NCBI RefSeq assembly: GCF_026738875.1
Contig: NZ_JAPQFJ010000013.1
Span: 62,001-126,000, forward strand
DNA: 64,000 nt
DNA from: Clostridium brassicae
GTDB lineage: Bacteria; Bacillota; Clostridia; Clostridiales; Clostridiaceae
Direction: 5' to 3'
This document shows positions 37,472 to 46,689 of the stretch, piece after piece. Within the stretch, counting starts at the first letter, position 1. Every line of letters starts with the position of its first letter. Made by a program: the position numbers and the translations under genes. Under the pieces are notes generated by a model. It saw only the letters and a list, made by a program, of their open reading frames with translations, was not told where the DNA came from and did no database searches.

Positions 37472-38019
37472 TTTTTTGATTTTAGGTGGAGTTTTTTATT
37501 ACATCTGAAGGGTAGAAACGGTTATCCAGAATCGTGACAATCTTTACTCTCATTAAAAAAATGGGGGCATTAGAATGACTAGACATCGGATAAACAGGAT
37601 TCTCAGGAGTTTACTCCCTAGAAGCTGTTATCCAGGGTCGTGACAATCTTTACTCCCATTAAAAAAAGGGGAGTATTAGAATGACTAGACATCGGATAAA
37701 CAGGATTCTCAGGAGTTTACTCCCTAGAAGCTGTTATCCAGGGTCGTGACAATCTTTACCCCATTAAAAAAAAGGGGAGTATTAGAATGACTAGACATCG
37801 GATAAACAGGATTCTCAGGAGTTTACTCCCTAGAAACCGTTATCCAGGGTCGTGACAATCTTTACTCCCATTAAAAAAAGGGGAGTATTAGAATGACTAG
37901 ACATCGGATAAACAGGATTCTCAGGAGTTTACTCCCTAGAAACCGTTATCCAGGGTCGTGACAATCTTTACTCCCATTAAAAAAAAGGGGAGTATTAGAA
38001 TGACTAGACATCGGATAAA
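37472..38019 (+). repeat. Tandem array of the 106-bp palindromic repeat upstream of plsX
   Basis: Four nearly identical units follow a diverged first copy. The GGATAAA that closes each unit recurs at 37588, 37694, 37800, 37906 and 38013, a period of 106, 106, 106 and 107 bases. Each unit carries a short hairpin (CAGGAGTTTACTCCCTAG) and a long imperfect palindrome running from CTGTTATCC through TTTACTCCCATTAAAAAAAG to GGGGAGTATTAGAATGACTAGACATC and GGATAAACAG. The units differ by a handful of substitutions and one- or two-base length changes in the A run. The array ends 18 bases before the plsX start codon, right at its ribosome binding site. Confidence 0.95.
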
Positions 38020-38037
38020 TAAAAGGAGGGATGGGTT

Positions 38038-39036
38038 ATGAAGATAGTAATTGATGGAATGGGTGGCGATTATGCTCCTTCTGTGGTAGTAGAGGGTTGT
38101 ATTGAAGCTATAAGAGAACTTAGCAATATTGAGATGATAATTACAGGACCAGAGGACATAATAAGTAAAGAATTAAATAAGCATGAATATAATACTGATA
38201 AAATATCTATACTAAATGCAAATGAAGTAATTACTAATAATGAGCATCCTGTAATGGCGGTTCGTAGAAAAAAGGATTCCAGTATTAGCAAAGCACTTAA
38301 TCTTGTGAAAAATGGGAAAGCAGATGCTGTTATATCAGCAGGAAGTACTGGTGCTTTTTTAGCAGGAGCTACATTAATTATTGGAAGAATAAAAGGGGTT
38401 AATAGACCTGCACTTGCTCCAATTATGCCAGGTAAAGATGGACCTTTTATGATAATTGATTGTGGTGCTAATGCAGAATGTAAACCCATTAATTTAGTCC
38501 AATTTGCACAAATGGGAGAGGTTTATTTTGAAAACATTTTAAAAGTAAAAACACCTTCTGTAGGACTTATAAATATAGGTGCTGAAGAAGAAAAAGGAAA
38601 TGAATTAACTAAGGAAGCACATAAGCTTTTACAAGAGTGTAATTTGAATTTTGTTGGCAATGTAGAACCTAGAGATATACCACAAGGTAAAGTAAATGTA
38701 CTTGTATGTGATGGATTTATAGGTAATACGGTATTAAAAATGTATGAAGGTGTAGCACAAAGCATATTTTCTACACTAAAAAAAGAAATTATGTCTTCTT
38801 TTACAACAAAAATGGGAGGAGTTCTTTTAAAGCCTGTTTTTGAAAAATTTAAAAAAGATTATGATTATAGTGAATATGGTGGAGCAGCTTTTTTAGGTGT
38901 TAATGGGATATGTATAAAAGCTCATGGTAGTTCAGATAGTAAGGCTATTAAAAATGCAATAAGGCAAGCAATTAATTTTTATGAAAATGATGTGATTACT
39001 AAAATAAAAGTACATATTGAAGACAAAATGGTATAA
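38038..39036 (+). CDS. plsX: Phosphate acyltransferase PlsX
   Basis: Makes acyl-phosphate from acyl-ACP, feeding phospholipid synthesis through PlsY. The 332-residue protein has [43 protein letters not shown] and [14 protein letters not shown]. The ribosome binding site AAAAGGAGG is directly after the 106-bp repeat array, so transcription must start within or upstream of the repeats. acpP follows directly; the fabD and fabG genes that lie between them in Bacillus are absent here. Confidence 0.97.
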   Translation: MKIVIDGMGGDYAPSVVVEGCIEAIRELSNIEMIITGPEDIISKELNKHEYNTDKISILNANEVITNNEHPVMAVRRKKDSSISKALNLVKNGKADAVISAGSTGAFLAGATLIIGRIKGVNRPALAPIMPGKDGPFMIIDCGANAECKPINLVQFAQMGEVYFENILKVKTPSVGLINIGAEEEKGNELTKEAHKLLQECNLNFVGNVEPRDIPQGKVNVLVCDGFIGNTVLKMYEGVAQSIFSTLKKEIMSSFTTKMGGVLLKPVFEKFKKDYDYSEYGGAAFLGVNGICIKAHGSSDSKAIKNAIRQAINFYENDVITKIKVHIEDKMV

Positions 39037-39126
39037 AATATACTGTAAAAGATGTATTATATTATTGACGATGTATAAGTTATGTAATATTATCATATTG
39101 TAGAATTTTTATTGGAGGTGAATTAA

Positions 39127-39360
39127 ATGATTTTTGATAAAGTAAAAAAAATAATAGCAGACCAACTTGGTCTTGATGAGGATACAATTACAATGGATTC
39201 ATTGTTTGTAGACGACTTAGGTGCAGACTCGCTTGATGTAGTAGAACTAATAATGGCTTTAGAAGAAGAATTTGATGTTGAAATACCAGATGAGGATGCT
39301 GAAAAAGCAACAAAAGTTGGAGATGTTGTGGAATATATAAATTCACATGTTGAAGAGTAA
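39127..39360 (+). CDS. acpP: Acyl carrier protein
   Basis: A 77-residue acidic carrier protein. The phosphopantetheine attachment serine is Ser35 in [14 protein letters not shown]. Carries growing acyl chains for fatty acid and phospholipid synthesis; partner of PlsX. GGAGGTG precedes the ATG. Confidence 0.97.
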   Translation: MIFDKVKKIIADQLGLDEDTITMDSLFVDDLGADSLDVVELIMALEEEFDVEIPDEDAEKATKVGDVVEYINSHVEE

Positions 39361-39399
39361 GAAATTTAAAGTCCCGTATTTAACGGGACTTTAAATTTC
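39361..39399 (+). promoter_or_regulatory. Perfect 16-bp stem between acpP and rnc
   Basis: GAAATTTAAAGTCCCG, loop TATTTAA, CGGGACTTTAAATTTC. It begins at the base after the acpP stop and ends 24 bases before the RNase III gene. A true T tract is lacking, so it may be a weak terminator or an RNase III processing site. Confidence 0.75.
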
Positions 39400-39423
39400 T
39401 ATTAGAATAGGGGAGCTGTTTTT

Positions 39424-40131
39424 ATGAATTCAAATAGAAAGTGTGTTCTCAATAAGTTAGAAAATAAACTTAACGTGAAATTTGAGAATATTAATTTATT
39501 AGATACTGCGTTAACACATAGTTCTTGTGTAAATGAAAATAAGTTTACTGACTATAATGAAAGATTAGAATTTCTAGGAGATTCTATACTCCAACTATGT
39601 ATTTCTGAATATCTATTTAATAAATATGAAAGTATGCCAGAAGGATTTTTAACTAAAAAGAGGGCTCTTATAGTATGTGGAAATTCCCTTTATAATGTTG
39701 CACAAAAATGGGATATAGGGGAATATATAAACATGAGTAAAGGTGAAGAAATGACGGGAGGAAGATCAAGAGTATCAATATTAGCTGATTGTGTAGAAGC
39801 TATAATAGCTGCTATATATTTAGACCAGGGTTATGATAAATCAAAAGACTTTATTATATATAATTTCCAAGATATTATTGAAAAAGCAGATAATGATGAG
39901 ATAATAATAGATTACAAAACAAGACTACAGGAAATTATTCAAAAGTATGGAGAATATACTATCAGTTATAACTTGATAAGATACGAAGGTCCCCCACACA
40001 GAAGAAAATTCTTCACAGAGTTAATTATAAACTCTGAGGTAAAAGGTATTGGGGAAGGATACAGCAAGAAAGAATCTGAACAAAATGCAGCTAAAGAGGC
40101 CCTTGGAAACTTGGAGGAAAAATATGAGTAA
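39424..40131 (+). CDS. rnc: Ribonuclease III
   Basis: Double-strand-specific endoribonuclease for rRNA processing and mRNA decay. The 235-residue protein has the catalytic signature NERLEFLGDSILQL near residue 40, a second acidic cluster (DCVEAIIAAIYLD) and a C-terminal dsRNA-binding domain ending KKESEQNAAKEAL. Its end overlaps the next gene by eight bases. Confidence 0.97.
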   Translation: MNSNRKCVLNKLENKLNVKFENINLLDTALTHSSCVNENKFTDYNERLEFLGDSILQLCISEYLFNKYESMPEGFLTKKRALIVCGNSLYNVAQKWDIGEYINMSKGEEMTGGRSRVSILADCVEAIIAAIYLDQGYDKSKDFIIYNFQDIIEKADNDEIIIDYKTRLQEIIQKYGEYTISYNLIRYEGPPHRRKFFTELIINSEVKGIGEGYSKKESEQNAAKEALGNLEEKYE

Positions 40132-41197
40132 GTCTCATTACATAATACCCATATTTGTACCACATGAAGGCTGTCCGCACAATTGCGTATTTTGTAATCA
40201 AAATAGTATTACAGGAGAAGTGAATAAGGTAAATTCAAGGTTCGTTAAAGATACTATTGAAGAATATCTAAAAACTATTAATAAAGAGAATGCTACTATA
40301 GAAGTTTCATTTTTTGGAGGAACTTTTACGGCTATTGATATTAATAAACAAAAAGAATTGCTGGCAGTTGCTAAAATGTACAAGGATCAGGGGAAAATTG
40401 ATTATATACACTTATCTACTAGACCAGATTATATTAATCAGGATATATTAGAAAACTTAAAAGCATATTCTACAGATATAATAGAACTTGGGATTCAATC
40501 GCTAGATGATGAAGTTCTTTTAAAATCAGGGAGAGGTCACACTGTAGAGGATGTTATAAGAGCATCTCATATGATAAAGGAGTACGGGTTTATATTAGGC
40601 CATCAAATAATGCTGGGGCTTCCAGGCGATGATTTTAAAAAGGATATAGAGACCACAAAAAATATTATAAAATTAAACCCTGACATAGCGAGAATTTATC
40701 CTAGCTTGGTAATAAAAGACACTCCTATGGAAAAAATGTACAATTACGGGACTTATTGTCCTTATACTTTAGAAGAAGCAGTAGAAATTAGTAAAGAAGT
40801 GTATTCTATGTTTGTAGCTAATGATGTTAATGTCATAAGAATAGGACTTCAACCTACAGAGGAAATAAACTGGGGAAAAGACCTTATTGCAGGCCCTTTC
40901 CATCCAGCTTTTAGAGAATTGGTTGAAGGAAGTATATATAATGATATAATTCTTGAAGAAATTCAAAATGAAAATTGTGATGATTTTATAATTTACATAA
41001 ATAATAAGGATCTATCTAAGGTATATGCTTACAAGAAAAAAATTTTTAAAGACATGGAATCTAAAATATCACCAAAAAAAGCTATTGTTCAACAAAAATC
41101 AGATATTGAACGAGGAGAAATGTTGTTATTTTATAACAATATGTGTAAAAATATATCAGTTAAAGATTATTTGAAAAATAAATACAAAGAAGGATAA
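40124..41197 (+). CDS. Radical SAM protein, Elp3-like
   Basis: A 357-residue radical SAM protein with the 4Fe-4S motif at Cys17, Cys21 and Cys24 (GCPHNCVFCNQ), then FFGGTFTAID, STRPDYI and ELGIQSLDDEVL, which resemble the radical SAM half of Elp3. The Elp3 acetyltransferase domain is absent; the C-terminal part is a short unassigned region. The ATG at 40124 overlaps the rnc stop and follows TTGGAGG. It is found next to rnc and smc in clostridia. Its substrate is unknown; an RNA modification is plausible. Confidence 0.85.
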   Translation: MSKSHYIIPIFVPHEGCPHNCVFCNQNSITGEVNKVNSRFVKDTIEEYLKTINKENATIEVSFFGGTFTAIDINKQKELLAVAKMYKDQGKIDYIHLSTRPDYINQDILENLKAYSTDIIELGIQSLDDEVLLKSGRGHTVEDVIRASHMIKEYGFILGHQIMLGLPGDDFKKDIETTKNIIKLNPDIARIYPSLVIKDTPMEKMYNYGTYCPYTLEEAVEISKEVYSMFVANDVNVIRIGLQPTEEINWGKDLIAGPFHPAFRELVEGSIYNDIILEEIQNENCDDFIIYINNKDLSKVYAYKKKIFKDMESKISPKKAIVQQKSDIERGEMLLFYNNMCKNISVKDYLKNKYKEG

Positions 41198-41274
41198 TTT
41201 AAATATATATAGAATATATTCCCTATAAGACATGCAAAAATATGTAATAACAAATTTTGTAGGGAGGATTTAAA

Positions 41275-41535
41275 ATGGAAGTATTAAAGGTATCAGCTCA
41301 ATCTCAACCAAAATCAGTAGCAGGGGCACTTGCAGCCGTATTAAGAGAATGTGGAATTGTTGAAGTTCAGGCAGTAGGAGCAGGCGCAGTAAATCAAGCA
41401 GTTAAAGCTTTAGCTATTACAAGAGGATTTGTAGCACCAAATGGAATAGACTTAGTTGTTATCCCGGCATTTTCTCAAATATCTATAGATGGAGAAGAAA
41501 GAACAGCCATAAAATTTATAGTGGAACCTAGATAA
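41275..41535 (+). CDS. spoVS: Stage V sporulation protein S
   Basis: An 86-residue Alba-like protein. Nearly invariant segments are VLKVSAQSQPKSVAGALAAV, VQAVGAGAVNQAVKALAI and AIKFIVEPR. SpoVS in Bacillus is needed to pass stage V and influences septation. It is monocistronic here, with GGGAGG upstream and a terminator just downstream. Confidence 0.96.
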   Translation: MEVLKVSAQSQPKSVAGALAAVLRECGIVEVQAVGAGAVNQAVKALAITRGFVAPNGIDLVVIPAFSQISIDGEERTAIKFIVEPR

Positions 41536-41541
41536 ACAAGG

Positions 41542-41562
41542 CCGTGCTACGCACGGTTTTTT
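41542..41562 (+). terminator. Terminator after spoVS
   Basis: CCGTGC, loop TAC, GCACGG, then TTTTTT. Confidence 0.92.
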
Positions 41563-41711
41563 ATTTTTATAAAAGAAAAGATTTTTAATGATTAAATTTT
41601 AGTATAGTAAATGAGTTGTTCTTTTAGTTATAATTGATATTTATCTATATATACTATAAAATTATATAAGTGTATATCTAAAATGCATTAAATTATTTAA
41701 TTAAATTGATG

Positions 41712-41824
41712 CGATGTCTAACCATTCTAATACTTCTATTTTTAAGAGGTGATATTAGAATGGCACGACCCCGGATAATGTTTTCTACGCCTCAGGTAGA
41801 GTTTAAAACTCCATCTGAAGTCAA
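41712..41824 (-). repeat. 106-bp repeat family, inverted copy upstream of smc
   Basis: Reads as the reverse complement of the other copies: GATGTCTAACCATTCTAATA, a loop, GATATTAGAATGGCACGACC then CCGGATAAT, followed by GTAGAGTTTAAAACTCCATC. It ends about 45 bases before smc. The preceding 150 bases are AT-rich with no gene. Confidence 0.8.
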
Positions 41825-41868
41825 GAAATCTATTTATACTAAATATTATTATAATAGGAGAGATAAAT

Positions 41869-44800
41869 ATGTTTTTGAAGTCACTTGAAATAAGAGGCTT
41901 TAAATCCTTTGCAGATAAAACAGAGCTTTCTTTTAAGAAAGGAATTACTGCAGTAGTAGGGCCTAATGGCAGTGGCAAAAGTAATATTTCAGATGCTGTT
42001 AAGTGGGTTCTAGGGGAACAGAGCGTTAAAAATCTAAGAGGAGGTAAAATGCAAGATGTTATTTTTGCAGGTACTCAGTATAGAAAGCCAGTTGGACTTG
42101 CTCAAGTAACATTAGTATTAGATAATAGTGAGGGTGATCTTCCTATAGACTATAATGACGTGACTATAACTAGAAGGATTTTTAGGTCTGGAGAAAGTGA
42201 GTATTATTTAAATAATACTCGGTGTAGATTAAAAGATATTCAAGAACTCTTCATGGATACGGGTATTGGTAAAGAAGGATATTCTATTATAGGACAAGGT
42301 AAGATAGAAGCTGTTCTCAGTGGAAAGCCAGAAGAAAGAAGAAGTCTTTTAGAGGAAGCGGCAGGTATTGTAAAGTTTAAAACTAGAAAGGAAGAAGCGG
42401 AGAAGAAGCTTTCAAATACAGAACAAAATATTCAAAGGATAACGGATATTTTTAGTACTTATGAGGATAGATTAGAGCCTTTAAGGATAGAAAATAAAAA
42501 AGCAGAAAAATTTCTAGAACTATCAAATAGCTTAAAAGATAAGGAAGCAACATTAATTTTATACAATATAGATAATGTTGAAGAAAAAATAAATTCTTTA
42601 AAGAATGATATAGAAAAAAATGACATTACAATAAGAGATTTATGCAATGAAAAAGATAGGATTAAGCAGAAGTTATCTTCAACAAATGAAGAATTAGAGA
42701 AGTTTGAAATAGAAAATAGTGATGAACGTAAAAAATATTATGATAGTAAAGCGGAAAGTCAAAATCTGCTTTCTGAGATTGAACTTTTTAAAGAGAGAAT
42801 TAAAAATATTGAAGAGTCTGTAAAGAAAACCTCTAAATCAATAGAACAATTACAAGTAAAACAGAAATTACTAAAAGACCAAAAGGAAAATGAAGAACTA
42901 TCTTTAGAGGATTTAAAAAGTCAACATCTTGATATAAAAGAAAAGATAACTAGTTTAGAAAAAGAAATAAGTGAATACAATAAAACTATTGAGGAAGAGG
43001 ATATCTTACTAAGAAAATCCAAAGATTATCAAGTGCAATTGATAAGTGATATAACAAGAAATAAGAATGAATTGGTAATTTTACAAAATGACATTAATTC
43101 TTTAAATAATAAATTAACAGAATGTAAAGATACAAGTAGTACATATGTAAATTCAATTAAGATAAATTATACAACGAAAGATATTTTAGAAAAAGAAATT
43201 TTTAATATTCAAAATAAAATAAATGAGTATGAAGAAACTATTAAGGAATATAAAAAAGCTATTGTACTTGAAAATAGGAGTTTGAATAGTAGTGAAGTTA
43301 AACGTAAGGAAGCTATAAACCAGTATAATAAATTAGAGGCTAATTGTAATGCATTAATAAACTTGGAAAAGCAGTATGAAGGATATAATAAAGCTGTTAA
43401 GAATTTAATGCAGCACATAGACAAAAATCAAATTCCTAAAGTTAAAGATAAAACATGTGTTCTTGGAGAAATTATAAAAGTTGAAAAAAGATTTGAAACT
43501 GCTATTGAGATAGCTTTAGGAGGAGCTATTTCAAATATTATTACTGATAATGAAGATATTGCCAAAGAACTTATTTTATACTTAAAGAAAAATCACTTAG
43601 GTAGGGCAACATTTCTACCATTAAACATAGTAAAAGGCAAGAAAAATTCCATATCAGAAAAGATAAAATCACTAAAAGGGTATATTGGTGTGGCTAGTGA
43701 GCTTATTCAATATGATTTTAAATACAAAAATGCTATAGAATATGCTCTAGGGAAAACTGTCATTGTAGAGAATATGGACAGTGCTCTAAAGATTGCTAAA
43801 GAAAGTGGATATAGTATTAGAATTGTTACATTAGAAGGGGAAGTTCTAAATGTAGGAGGAGCTCTGACTGGAGGAAGTATATATCATAAAGGTGCAAGTA
43901 TAATAAGTAGAAAAAGAGAAATAGAAGAAAATTCTTTTAAGATAAAGGAAATTGATAAATTAATAAAAGAATTGACTATTAATATTAATGATAGAAGAGA
44001 AAACATAAAAAATATGGATGATACTTGCCTAAATTTAAAAGATGAGATACATTATGAAAATATCGAAAAAACTAAAATTAATGAAAAAATTAATGCTATT
44101 AATAATGAAACAGAAAAATTAAAGAGAGATTTAGAAGTAGCTAATAATGAAATAATATTAATTAAAGAAACAATTAATCAAAGCAATATAGATTTAGAAA
44201 GTAAGAATAAAAATTTTCAAGACTTAACAAAGAAAGAGGAAGACAATAACAAGAAAATAGTAGTTTTAGAAAAAAAATTAGAAAGTCAAAAAGAAAATAT
44301 TAAAGATAAGGGCGAAGTTATAACTTCACTAAGAATAAAAAATGCGAAGTTTGATGAGAATATTTTAAATATAGATAATAATATTAAAAGGATAGAAGAA
44401 GAGATTGAAGGAATAATTGAAGAAATTAGTATTTTAAATAAAGAAAAAAGTGATTGGAATCAAACTTTAAATGATACAGAATCAAAAATTAAAAATAATA
44501 ATACAAAAGTAGAAGAAATTAATGGCTTGATATATAATTTAGAAGAAAAGTTTAAAGAAAGTGAAATAATACTCATAAAAATAAAAGAAAGCATAAAAAA
44601 GCTTACAGAAGAATTAGAAGAAATTAGTGCAAAATATGATAAAAATGAGCGTATAAAAAATAATAGCCAAGTATTATTGGCTAGACATGAAGTTGAAAAA
44701 GAGAATTTGTATACTAAACTAAATGATGAAATGAAGTTAACTTATGCAGAAGCTTTAGAATTTAAAATACATGATATTAGTATTGATGAATGTAAGAGAG

Positions 44801-45426
44801 ATATAGGATTTTATAAAGATGAGATTTCAAAATTAGGAGTAGTCAACTTAGGAGCAATTGAGGAATATAAGGATCTAGCTCAGAAATATGACTTTATGAA
44901 AACTCAAAAAGAAGATCTTATTAAGGCGAAAGAAGAACTTGAAAGTGTTGTTAGTGAAATGACTGACAAAATGAAAGAGGTATTCAGAGAAAATTTTGCA
45001 AAGCTTAGAAAGAATTTTAATGAAACATTTATAGAATTATTCAAAGGAGGAAATGCAGACTTAATACTAGGAGAAGGAGATGAATTAAGTGCAAATATAG
45101 ATATAAATGTACAGCCTCCAGGTAAAAAACTTCAGAATATAAATTTAATGTCTGGAGGAGAAAAAGGATTGTCTGCTATTGCATTATTATTTGCTATATT
45201 AAAAATGAAACCAACACCTTTTTGTATACTTGATGAGATAGAAGCAGCCTTAGATGATTCTAATGTAACTAGGTATGCTGAATTTCTTAAAAAGTTCTCA
45301 GATAATACTCAGTTTATAACAATAACTCATAGAAAAGGAAGCATGGAAGCTAGTGATATTCTGTATGGAGTTACAATGGAGGAAAAAGGGGTATCTAAAA
45401 TAGTTTCAGTAGATCTGAATAAATAG
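41869..45426 (+). CDS. smc: Chromosome segregation ATPase SMC
   Basis: The core of the bacterial condensin that organises and segregates chromosomes with ScpA and ScpB. In 1185 residues: N-terminal ATPase head with Walker A GPNGSGKS at 31-38, first coiled coil about 170-505, hinge about 515-680 (CVLGEIIKVEKRFETAIEIA; GGALTGG), second coiled coil, and C-terminal head with the signature LMSGGEKG near 1094 and Walker B CILDEIEAALDDSN. Full length. It lies between two repeat copies. Confidence 0.97.
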   Translation: MFLKSLEIRGFKSFADKTELSFKKGITAVVGPNGSGKSNISDAVKWVLGEQSVKNLRGGKMQDVIFAGTQYRKPVGLAQVTLVLDNSEGDLPIDYNDVTITRRIFRSGESEYYLNNTRCRLKDIQELFMDTGIGKEGYSIIGQGKIEAVLSGKPEERRSLLEEAAGIVKFKTRKEEAEKKLSNTEQNIQRITDIFSTYEDRLEPLRIENKKAEKFLELSNSLKDKEATLILYNIDNVEEKINSLKNDIEKNDITIRDLCNEKDRIKQKLSSTNEELEKFEIENSDERKKYYDSKAESQNLLSEIELFKERIKNIEESVKKTSKSIEQLQVKQKLLKDQKENEELSLEDLKSQHLDIKEKITSLEKEISEYNKTIEEEDILLRKSKDYQVQLISDITRNKNELVILQNDINSLNNKLTECKDTSSTYVNSIKINYTTKDILEKEIFNIQNKINEYEETIKEYKKAIVLENRSLNSSEVKRKEAINQYNKLEANCNALINLEKQYEGYNKAVKNLMQHIDKNQIPKVKDKTCVLGEIIKVEKRFETAIEIALGGAISNIITDNEDIAKELILYLKKNHLGRATFLPLNIVKGKKNSISEKIKSLKGYIGVASELIQYDFKYKNAIEYALGKTVIVENMDSALKIAKESGYSIRIVTLEGEVLNVGGALTGGSIYHKGASIISRKREIEENSFKIKEIDKLIKELTININDRRENIKNMDDTCLNLKDEIHYENIEKTKINEKINAINNETEKLKRDLEVANNEIILIKETINQSNIDLESKNKNFQDLTKKEEDNNKKIVVLEKKLESQKENIKDKGEVITSLRIKNAKFDENILNIDNNIKRIEEEIEGIIEEISILNKEKSDWNQTLNDTESKIKNNNTKVEEINGLIYNLEEKFKESEIILIKIKESIKKLTEELEEISAKYDKNERIKNNSQVLLARHEVEKENLYTKLNDEMKLTYAEALEFKIHDISIDECKRDIGFYKDEISKLGVVNLGAIEEYKDLAQKYDFMKTQKEDLIKAKEELESVVSEMTDKMKEVFRENFAKLRKNFNETFIELFKGGNADLILGEGDELSANIDINVQPPGKKLQNINLMSGGEKGLSAIALLFAILKMKPTPFCILDEIEAALDDSNVTRYAEFLKKFSDNTQFITITHRKGSMEASDILYGVTMEEKGVSKIVSVDLNK

Positions 45427-45429
45427 GGG

Positions 45430-45648
45430 TATTAGCTTCAGTGGAATTTTAAACTTCACTGAAGGTATTAATAGAATTCTTAGGAATTTTCTCCTTAGAA
45501 GTCGTTATCTTTTAGGAGAAACAATTATCCAGGGTCATAGCTCTACTTATCTTCAAAGCAGATAACCCAAATATTTGATTTGGCGTGAATTGCTTTTGCA
45601 GAGTGTCATTGAGGCATTGGTGGAGGTAGACTAGACATCGGATAAATA
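45430..45648 (+). repeat. 106-bp repeat family, long variant upstream of ftsY
   Basis: Starts after the smc stop. It has the hairpins CTTCAGTGGAA/TTCACTGAAG and TTCTTAGGA/TCTCCTTAGAA and ends AGACTAGACATCGGATAAAT like the other copies. The core palindrome is replaced by a roughly 90-base stretch (about 45540-45625) not found in the other copies. Confidence 0.8.
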
Positions 45649-45688
45649 AGGTTAAAAATATACGTATTTTTATTAAGGAGATGAATGT

Positions 45689-46606
45689 ATGTTAGGAAAC
45701 TTATTTGAAAAATTAAAAAATGGTCTTTCGAAAACTAAAGACAATTTAACAGACAGAGTATCAGAAGTACTTAATTTGGCAGTTAAAATTGATGATGAAC
45801 TTTATGAAGAATTAGAAGAGATTTTGATAACTGCAGATGTGGGAGTAGAGACTTCAATAGAAATTATTGATAGAGTAAAAGATAAGGTAAAGGAAAAAAA
45901 GATTCGAGATCCTAAGGAGGTATATTCTTGCTTAAAAGAAGTACTAGTAGAAGTTTTAAGTGAGGGAGTGGAAAAGGAGGGCATAAAGCCTGAAAATACT
46001 CCACATGTAATGTTAGTTATAGGGGTTAATGGAGCCGGTAAAACTACATCTATAGGTAAAATATCATCAAAATTAAAGCAAGATGGATACAAAGTTATAA
46101 TGGCAGCAGCAGATACTTTTAGAGCGGCAGCTATAGAACAGCTAGAGGTTTGGAGTAATAGGGCAGCAGTAGATATAATAAGACATCAAGAAGGTTCAGA
46201 TCCAGGGGCAGTAGTTTTTGATGCTATTCAGGCTTCAAAAGCAAGAAAAGCAGATGTTTTAATATGTGATACAGCAGGGAGACTTCATAACAAAAAAAAT
46301 CTAATGAATGAGCTTGAAAAAATAAATAGGATAATAGACAGAGAGTATAGTGAAGCTAGTAAAGAAATTCTACTAGTCCTTGATGGCACTACAGGTCAAA
46401 ATGCTCTTCAACAAGCTAAACAATTTACAGAAGTTTGTCCTATAGATGGTATTGTTTTGACTAAGTTAGATGGTACAGCTAAAGGTGGAGTAGTTATAGC
46501 AATAAAGCATCAGCTAGATATTCCAGTTAAACTTATAGGTGTAGGAGAAGGTATAGAAGATTTACAAGAATTTAAGGCAGAAGATTTTGTTGAAGCTCTT
46601 TTCTAA
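45689..46606 (+). CDS. ftsY: Signal recognition particle receptor FtsY
   Basis: GTPase receptor that docks SRP-ribosome complexes at the membrane. The 305-residue protein has a helical N domain (residues 1-95) and the G domain with GVNGAGKTTSIGK, DTFRAAAIEQLEVW, DTAGRLHNKKNLM, TKLDGTAKGG and GVGEGIEDLQEF. There is no acidic A domain, as is usual in Firmicutes. It works with ffh, encoded 440 bases downstream. Confidence 0.97.
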   Translation: MLGNLFEKLKNGLSKTKDNLTDRVSEVLNLAVKIDDELYEELEEILITADVGVETSIEIIDRVKDKVKEKKIRDPKEVYSCLKEVLVEVLSEGVEKEGIKPENTPHVMLVIGVNGAGKTTSIGKISSKLKQDGYKVIMAAADTFRAAAIEQLEVWSNRAAVDIIRHQEGSDPGAVVFDAIQASKARKADVLICDTAGRLHNKKNLMNELEKINRIIDREYSEASKEILLVLDGTTGQNALQQAKQFTEVCPIDGIVLTKLDGTAKGGVVIAIKHQLDIPVKLIGVGEGIEDLQEFKAEDFVEALF

Positions 46607-46618
46607 AAAAAAAAAATT

Positions 46619-46650
46619 AGGTGTTAAGTAAAAATACTTGACACCTTTTT
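46619..46650 (+). terminator. Terminator after ftsY
   Basis: AGGTGTTAAGTA pairs with TACTTGACACCT around AAAA (one G-U), then five T. Confidence 0.85.
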
Positions 46651-46689
46651 AAAATTTTGTTATTATCATATTTGTGAGTTGGTGATTAC

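Noticed and set aside
37472-38019. Tandem 106-bp units considered as a CRISPR array
   Set aside because: The whole unit repeats with no variable spacers, the period is too long, and no cas genes are present.
41706-41888. A 60-codon plus-strand frame before smc
   Set aside because: It runs through the inverted repeat copy and into the smc start; no conserved protein features.
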